Notes under the pieces: model-generated | Seen by the model: only the letters and a program-made list of their open reading frames with translations | Told to the model about the DNA's origin: nothing | Databases searched by the model: none | Made by a program: the position numbers and the translations under genes | Shown: piece by piece, positions 60,318 through 64,000 of the stretch | Position numbering within the stretch: the stretch's first letter is position 1 | Layout of the letters: each line of letters opens with the position of its first letter | NCBI GenBank assembly: GCA_041741415.1 | Contig: JBGSKC010000029.1 | Location: forward strand, 1 to 64,000 | DNA from: JANQTF01 sp041741415 | GTDB taxonomy: Bacteria > Bacteroidota > Bacteroidia > J057 | DNA: 64,000 nucleotides | Direction of reading: 5' to 3'

Positions 60318-61406
60318 ATGCTTACACCTGACATTCTCTGGAAAGGCATCATCGAAGATTTCTTTCCGCAACTTTTGGCCTTCTTTTTTCCCAATCTGGC
60401 CGACAAGATCGATTACGACCGCGTGGAGTTTCTCGAACAGGAGCTCACACAGCTCTTTCCCGAAAGAGAGGGGAAGGACCGCCGCGTGGACAAACTGGTG
60501 AAAGTGTGGCTGCACAGTGGTGAGGAAAAATGGCTGCTCATTCACCTGGAGGTGCAGGGCTACCGCGACAAAGACTTCGAATTCAGGATGTTTACTTACG
60601 CCTACCGGATTTTCGACCGATATGGCAGGCTGGTGGAGGCGCTGGCGATTTTGACCGATCCTTACAAAACCTACCGCCCGAAGGCCTTCAGCCTGAAAAA
60701 TGGGAACAGCCAGATGCGGTATCAGTTTCGTAGCTACAAACTGCTGGACCAGTCGCGGGAGGAGCTGGCAGCGAGCGACAACCCCATTGCCCTGGCTTTG
60801 CTGGTGGCGTATGATTCTATTCTGAAAAAGAAGCAGCGAAGATCAGGAAAAGTGCCTGACAGTGAACAGTTTGAGTTGAAAACAGCCTGGCTCAGGCTGC
60901 TGCTGGAGAAGGGGTATGACCGGGAGGCGATTGAGAAGCTGACCACCTTTATCAAACATTACCTCCCGTTTTCCGAATCAGAAATGATCGTTACATTTGA
61001 CAAACATGTTGCAGACCAAACACAAAATAAAGAAGGTATGGGCATCATCGAGCGCGTTGAAAACGAGTTGAAAAGGATGGCCTTCGAGGAGGGCTTCGGT
61101 GAAGGCATTGCCAAAGGCAAGCAGGAAGGCAAACTGGAAGGCAAACTGGAAGGCAAGTTGGAAGGCAAACAGGAAGGCAAGTTGGAAGGTAAACTGGAAG
61201 GCACCAAAGCCGGGATGTTGTTGGGAAGAATTCAAAGCCTGGAGTCTTTGCTGTTGCAGTCGCTGCTGACTACAACGAAGAGCGAAGACCTTGCATTAGC
61301 CTTCGAATTACCAATTGAATGGGTTGAGCGCATTCGGAAGGGAGATAAACCTGGCGACGAGGAGGTAGAAAAATTTCTGGCCAGCCAGAATGGAAATGGG
61401 CATTAG
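60318..61406 (+). CDS. Rpn/PD-(D/E)XK nuclease-like protein with GKLE repeats
   Basis: A 362-aa protein of the Rpn-type (transposase_31-like) PD-(D/E)XK group. The nuclease core shows RRVDKLVKVWLHSG (Asp) and WLLIHLEVQGYRDKDF (E-x-Q), followed by FTYAYRIFDRYG and the helical LLEKGYDREAIEKL region. Rpn proteins are DNA nucleases linked to recA-independent recombination in E. coli. The C-terminal third has an uninterrupted (GKxE)7 tract (about residues 267-294) from 12-bp DNA repeats, then a helical tail. The start is the ATG of MLTPDILWKG, two codons after a TTG. It is isolated, with no partner gene. Confidence 0.82.
   Translation: MLTPDILWKGIIEDFFPQLLAFFFPNLADKIDYDRVEFLEQELTQLFPEREGKDRRVDKLVKVWLHSGEEKWLLIHLEVQGYRDKDFEFRMFTYAYRIFDRYGRLVEALAILTDPYKTYRPKAFSLKNGNSQMRYQFRSYKLLDQSREELAASDNPIALALLVAYDSILKKKQRRSGKVPDSEQFELKTAWLRLLLEKGYDREAIEKLTTFIKHYLPFSESEMIVTFDKHVADQTQNKEGMGIIERVENELKRMAFEEGFGEGIAKGKQEGKLEGKLEGKLEGKQEGKLEGKLEGTKAGMLLGRIQSLESLLLQSLLTTTKSEDLALAFELPIEWVERIRKGDKPGDEEVEKFLASQNGNGH
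61116..61199 (+). repeat. Seven 12-bp coding repeats (GGCAARYWGGAA)
   Basis: Seven consecutive units encode Gly-Lys-(Leu/Gln)-Glu. They differ only at the AAG/AAA wobble and the CTG/TTG/CAG codon. In-frame slippage would change linker length without breaking the gene. Confidence 0.9.
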
Positions 61407-61535
61407 CTCCAATTTGAGCATTCGCCAAGAGTGTCCCGAAGGATCTGAATTTGCCATCTTCGCTAAAGCTTCCTGGGAACCAGCTATTTGGACTTCAGGT
61501 AAGGGACCAGAAACAGCCACGTGGTGATTTGACAA

Positions 61536-62990
61536 TCATTGACTTACCAGAACTTTTTTGCGCTGTACCAGGCTGCCTGCCTCGACCTGAAGCAGGTACC
61601 ACCCTGAAGGCAGATCGGCTGTTGGCACCGAAAACCGCATGTAGCCGGGAAATAAGCTGAGGTTCATCTGTCTCACTACCTTGCCTTCCGCAGACATGAG
61701 CAGGAGCGTGCCTTTTGCCGGGGAAAGCTGATCCCAGCTGAGCCTGACTTCATGGCTGGCAGGATTGGGGTAGAGTTGAAAATTGTCAAGTGCCAGGTCC
61801 TGATCAATGGAGCTGAGGCCCTGGCAGGCTGCTAGAGCGGTATCAACCTCAATCCGGAGATTGGGAAGATCCTGGTAAAACGAAGCACCCGGGCAGGCAG
61901 TAGCGCAGCCATCCTGGTGGCCTGAGATCGTGTGGAGCGTTTTGCCAGAAGAAGGGTGAAAGGTCATGGCCAACGGATCGAGGTCTTCCTGGCAGCTTTT
62001 CCAGGAAAGGAGTTTGCGAAGGCTATTGATGGCGGCTTCGCTAGGGCTTTGGGAAGTGAAGGTGCCAAGCAGGCAAATGCCCATGGTGTTAGAGTTGGTC
62101 GCGCAAAAATGAGCCCCCCTCACATTGTCGCCGCCACCGCGGCCTTCATAGATCACACCGTTGGGGTCGATAATCCAGTTATAGCCAATGTCACACCAGC
62201 CATTGGTGTTGACGTGGAAGTTCCAGATCGACAGCACCGTAGCTGCCCAGTTGATGCTGGTGTTGGGCCCTGCCGAGTGGTGGATCACCATGTGGGTGGT
62301 GGGGGTGAACTCAGGCACCGAACAGGAAGGAGCCTGGCCGTCGGGGCAGTTCCAGTCGGTGCGGTTGGCAAATGCAGGCAGGCTGCACTCGCACTGGGTA
62401 ACTTCGTTGCCGTGGCCGGGGAGCTGGTAAAAGGAGCCGGGACCAACAACCTGGACCTGGCCGGGAGAAAAGAAGTCGAACCGAAGGTTTTTGAGCTTTA
62501 CAGCGGCCAGCGACTGCACATTTTGATTAAACAGCACCATGTACTGAAAATACCGCATGGTGGTGTCGAGGTACATGAGGTTGCCGACGTAGAGTTGTCC
62601 GTTTTGGGGGCCTTCTTCAAAGTGGGTAATGGCTTGCCAGTCTGACCAGGTTTCATCATCAGTCGAAAACCTCACCTGAAGCTGGAGAATGGAAGGGTCA
62701 AAACTGGTAGCCTCGGCGGTGGGAGCCAGGGTGAGGAAAGGAAAAGCCTGGGTAACGGGAATCGTTTGTGTTGGAGAGAGAAAAAAGGCAGGATCCCCGA
62801 GCCGAAAAGGGCTGATCCCGTCAGAGGTTCGGAGAATGTTGGTTTGATGTTCTGCGGTTTGGCTAACTGTGAAATCTATGGAATAGGAGGCTGTTTTTGA
62901 TTTGCCAAAGCCAAGTGGACTTACGGCCCCCAGGAATCCTGTGAGGAGAATAAGAAGGCGAAATAATGGACAGAAATCGGCAAGGTTCAT
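61536..62990 (-). CDS. Secreted PGRP/amidase_2 peptidoglycan amidase with T9SS sorting domain
   Basis: A 484-aa exported protein. A signal peptide (FRLLILLTGFLGAVSPLGFG) is followed by an N-terminal beta domain (about 30-190). The PGRP/N-acetylmuramoyl-L-alanine amidase domain (about 215-385) has the zinc-ligand lines THMVIHHSAGPN, GWCDIGYNWIIDPNGVIYEG and ISGHQDGCATACPG. The Cys in the last motif is the zinc ligand used by animal PGRPs and T7-type amidases. The final 80 residues form a T9SS sorting domain (YPNPASHEVRLSW, LPSGWYLLQVEAG). Start is the ATG before NLADFCP. It probably cleaves peptidoglycan of other bacteria or remodels the cell surface (inference). Confidence 0.92.
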   Translation of the reverse strand: MNLADFCPLFRLLILLTGFLGAVSPLGFGKSKTASYSIDFTVSQTAEHQTNILRTSDGISPFRLGDPAFFLSPTQTIPVTQAFPFLTLAPTAEATSFDPSILQLQVRFSTDDETWSDWQAITHFEEGPQNGQLYVGNLMYLDTTMRYFQYMVLFNQNVQSLAAVKLKNLRFDFFSPGQVQVVGPGSFYQLPGHGNEVTQCECSLPAFANRTDWNCPDGQAPSCSVPEFTPTTHMVIHHSAGPNTSINWAATVLSIWNFHVNTNGWCDIGYNWIIDPNGVIYEGRGGGDNVRGAHFCATNSNTMGICLLGTFTSQSPSEAAINSLRKLLSWKSCQEDLDPLAMTFHPSSGKTLHTISGHQDGCATACPGASFYQDLPNLRIEVDTALAACQGLSSIDQDLALDNFQLYPNPASHEVRLSWDQLSPAKGTLLLMSAEGKVVRQMNLSLFPGYMRFSVPTADLPSGWYLLQVEAGSLVQRKKVLVSQ

Positions 62991-63085
62991 GGTAGACAAG
63001 CACTCGTTTCATCCAAAAGTTACACAATCTTTATGAAATGAGAATCATTTTCCCCAAATCTCTTCTTTTCAGTTTTTTTCCACCG

Positions 63086-63116
63086 TTGGTCCTCCCTCCT
63101 TTTCCTGCTATCTTGC
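63086..63116 (+). promoter_or_regulatory. Putative leuS promoter (TTGG - 19 bp - TATCTTGC)
   Basis: TTGG at 63086-63089 and TATCTTGC at 63109-63116 are spaced 19 bp, as expected for Bacteroidota -33/-7 elements with one mismatch in the -7 box. The leader would be about 50 nt. Confidence 0.5.
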
Positions 63117-63170
63117 GCCGCGAAGTTTGCCCCTGCAGGCTCGTGATGCGCAATTTGACCCTCCTTTTTC

Positions 63171-64000
63171 ATGGGAACCTACGATTTTCAACACATCGAG
63201 AAAAAATGGCAGGCCGCCTGGAAAGCTCGCCGAAGCTTTGTCGCTGAACCCTTGTCCGACAAGCCCAAGTATTACGCCCTGGATATGTTTCCCTATCCTT
63301 CCGGGGCCGGACTACACGTAGGTCACCCGCTGGGGTATATCGCCACCGACATCGTGGCCCGCTACAAGCGTGTTCAGGGCTACAATGTGCTCCACCCCAT
63401 GGGTTTCGATTCCTTCGGGCTCCCCGCCGAACAATACGCCATCGAAACCGGTATTCACCCTGCCATTACCACCGAGAAAAACATTACCCGCTACCTGGAG
63501 CAAATGGCCAACCTCGGGTTTCACCACGACCCCGATGCGCTTCTCTCCACCGCCGAGCCCGGCTATTACAAATGGACGCAGTGGATCTTCATCCAGCTGT
63601 TTGAACACTGGTATGACAAACAGGCCGAAAAAGCCCGCCCTGTGAGCGAGCTCGTGGAGCTGTTTGCCGCCAATGGAAACCATTCTGTAAAGGCAGCTTC
63701 CTCCTACCGCAAGCGCTTCTCCGCCGCCGACTGGGCCGCCATGACGCCCGCCATGCAGAGCGACCTGCTCATGCACTATCGCCTCGCCTTCCTCGCCGAC
63801 GCTTCTGTCAACTGGTGCCCGGCACTCGGCACTGTGCTCGCCAATGAAGAGGTGAAGGATGGCAAATCCGAACGGGGAGGCCACCCCGTGGAGCGGCGCA
63901 AAATGAAGCAGTGGATGCTGCGCATCACCGCCTACTCCGACCGCCTGCTCGCCGACCTCGACCAGCTCGACTGGACCGACTCACTCAAAGCCATGCAGAC
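63171..64000 (+). CDS. leuS: Leucyl-tRNA synthetase, N-terminal part (cut by window end)
   Basis: The frame is open from the ATG at 63171 to the window edge (276 codons). It begins MGTYDFQHIEKKWQAAWKA and carries the class I HIGH motif as HVGHPLGY (residue 49 onward) after DMFPYPSGAGLHVG. MGFDSFGLPAEQYAI and DASVNWCPALGTVLANEEV (zinc/editing-side region) are diagnostic of LeuRS. The insert between about 160 and 205 (PVSELVELFAANGNHSVKAA) is typical of Bacteroidota LeuRS. The KMSKS loop and anticodon-binding domain lie beyond the window. Confidence 0.95.
   Translation, partial: MGTYDFQHIEKKWQAAWKARRSFVAEPLSDKPKYYALDMFPYPSGAGLHVGHPLGYIATDIVARYKRVQGYNVLHPMGFDSFGLPAEQYAIETGIHPAITTEKNITRYLEQMANLGFHHDPDALLSTAEPGYYKWTQWIFIQLFEHWYDKQAEKARPVSELVELFAANGNHSVKAASSYRKRFSAADWAAMTPAMQSDLLMHYRLAFLADASVNWCPALGTVLANEEVKDGKSERGGHPVERRKMKQWMLRITAYSDRLLADLDQLDWTDSLKAMQ

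Overview
The window comes from a Bacteroidota chromosome, most likely a Saprospiria-type environmental bacterium. This is inferred from the following: several secreted proteins end in type IX secretion (T9SS) sorting domains (GH13 enzyme, 1256-aa repeat protein, PGRP amidase, a 106-aa mini-protein); -7 promoter boxes of the Bacteroidota form TAnnTTTG precede several genes; Shine-Dalgarno sequences are mostly absent; the base composition is GC-rich for the phylum. No rRNA, tRNA, prophage or complete insertion sequence was seen.

Left end (1-1.8 kb): a tandem array of about 64-bp units, each with a palindromic core of TATAGC and GCTATA arms around a 4-nt loop. It lies upstream of a tyrosine recombinase that has lost catalytic residues and carries a C-terminal frameshift. 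Next, on the minus strand (1.8-7.5 kb), are a DCC1-type thiol-disulfide protein, 3-methyladenine glycosylase (tag), a three-gene Na+-pumping biotin decarboxylase operon (oadG-oadA-oadB) with an unusual carboxyltransferase active site, and a degenerate SGNH-type lipoprotein.

7.6-25.4 kb is mixed metabolism: an MhqO-like dioxygenase and a pirin that share the same 14-bp palindromic operator core, a GH13/GH31 glucan-degrading pair, a DEAD-box helicase, a KAS III-like enzyme overlapping a phosphodiesterase, a split ATPase/TOPRIM-like pair (possible defence module), a TonB receptor with a fasciclin lipoprotein, an acetyltransferase and an EamA exporter.

25.5-46.6 kb is one long plus-strand surface-polysaccharide locus. 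WbpE, WbpD and WbpB homologues predict a 2,3-diacetamido-uronic acid precursor. They are followed by an HTH regulator with its own inverted repeat, a giant T9SS repeat protein, a Wzx-type flippase, a second sugar aminotransferase, WbqC, a misplaced-looking M29 aminopeptidase, a NeuD-like acetyltransferase, a beta-propeller protein, four glycosyltransferases, an O-antigen ligase/polymerase and a NodU-type carbamoyltransferase. A terminator closes the locus.

46.7-64 kb: a MacB-type ABC transporter divergent from a sigma-54-type response regulator and histidine kinase; a UBP zinc finger; a KdsC-like phosphatase; a His-rich lipoprotein behind two TTGCAACA-N-TGTTGCA palindromes; a phosphohexomutase; proline dehydrogenase; an AraC regulator; a diverged sulfotransferase-like protein; an Rpn-type nuclease with a 12-bp repeat tract; a secreted PGRP amidase; and the start of leuS, cut by the window edge.
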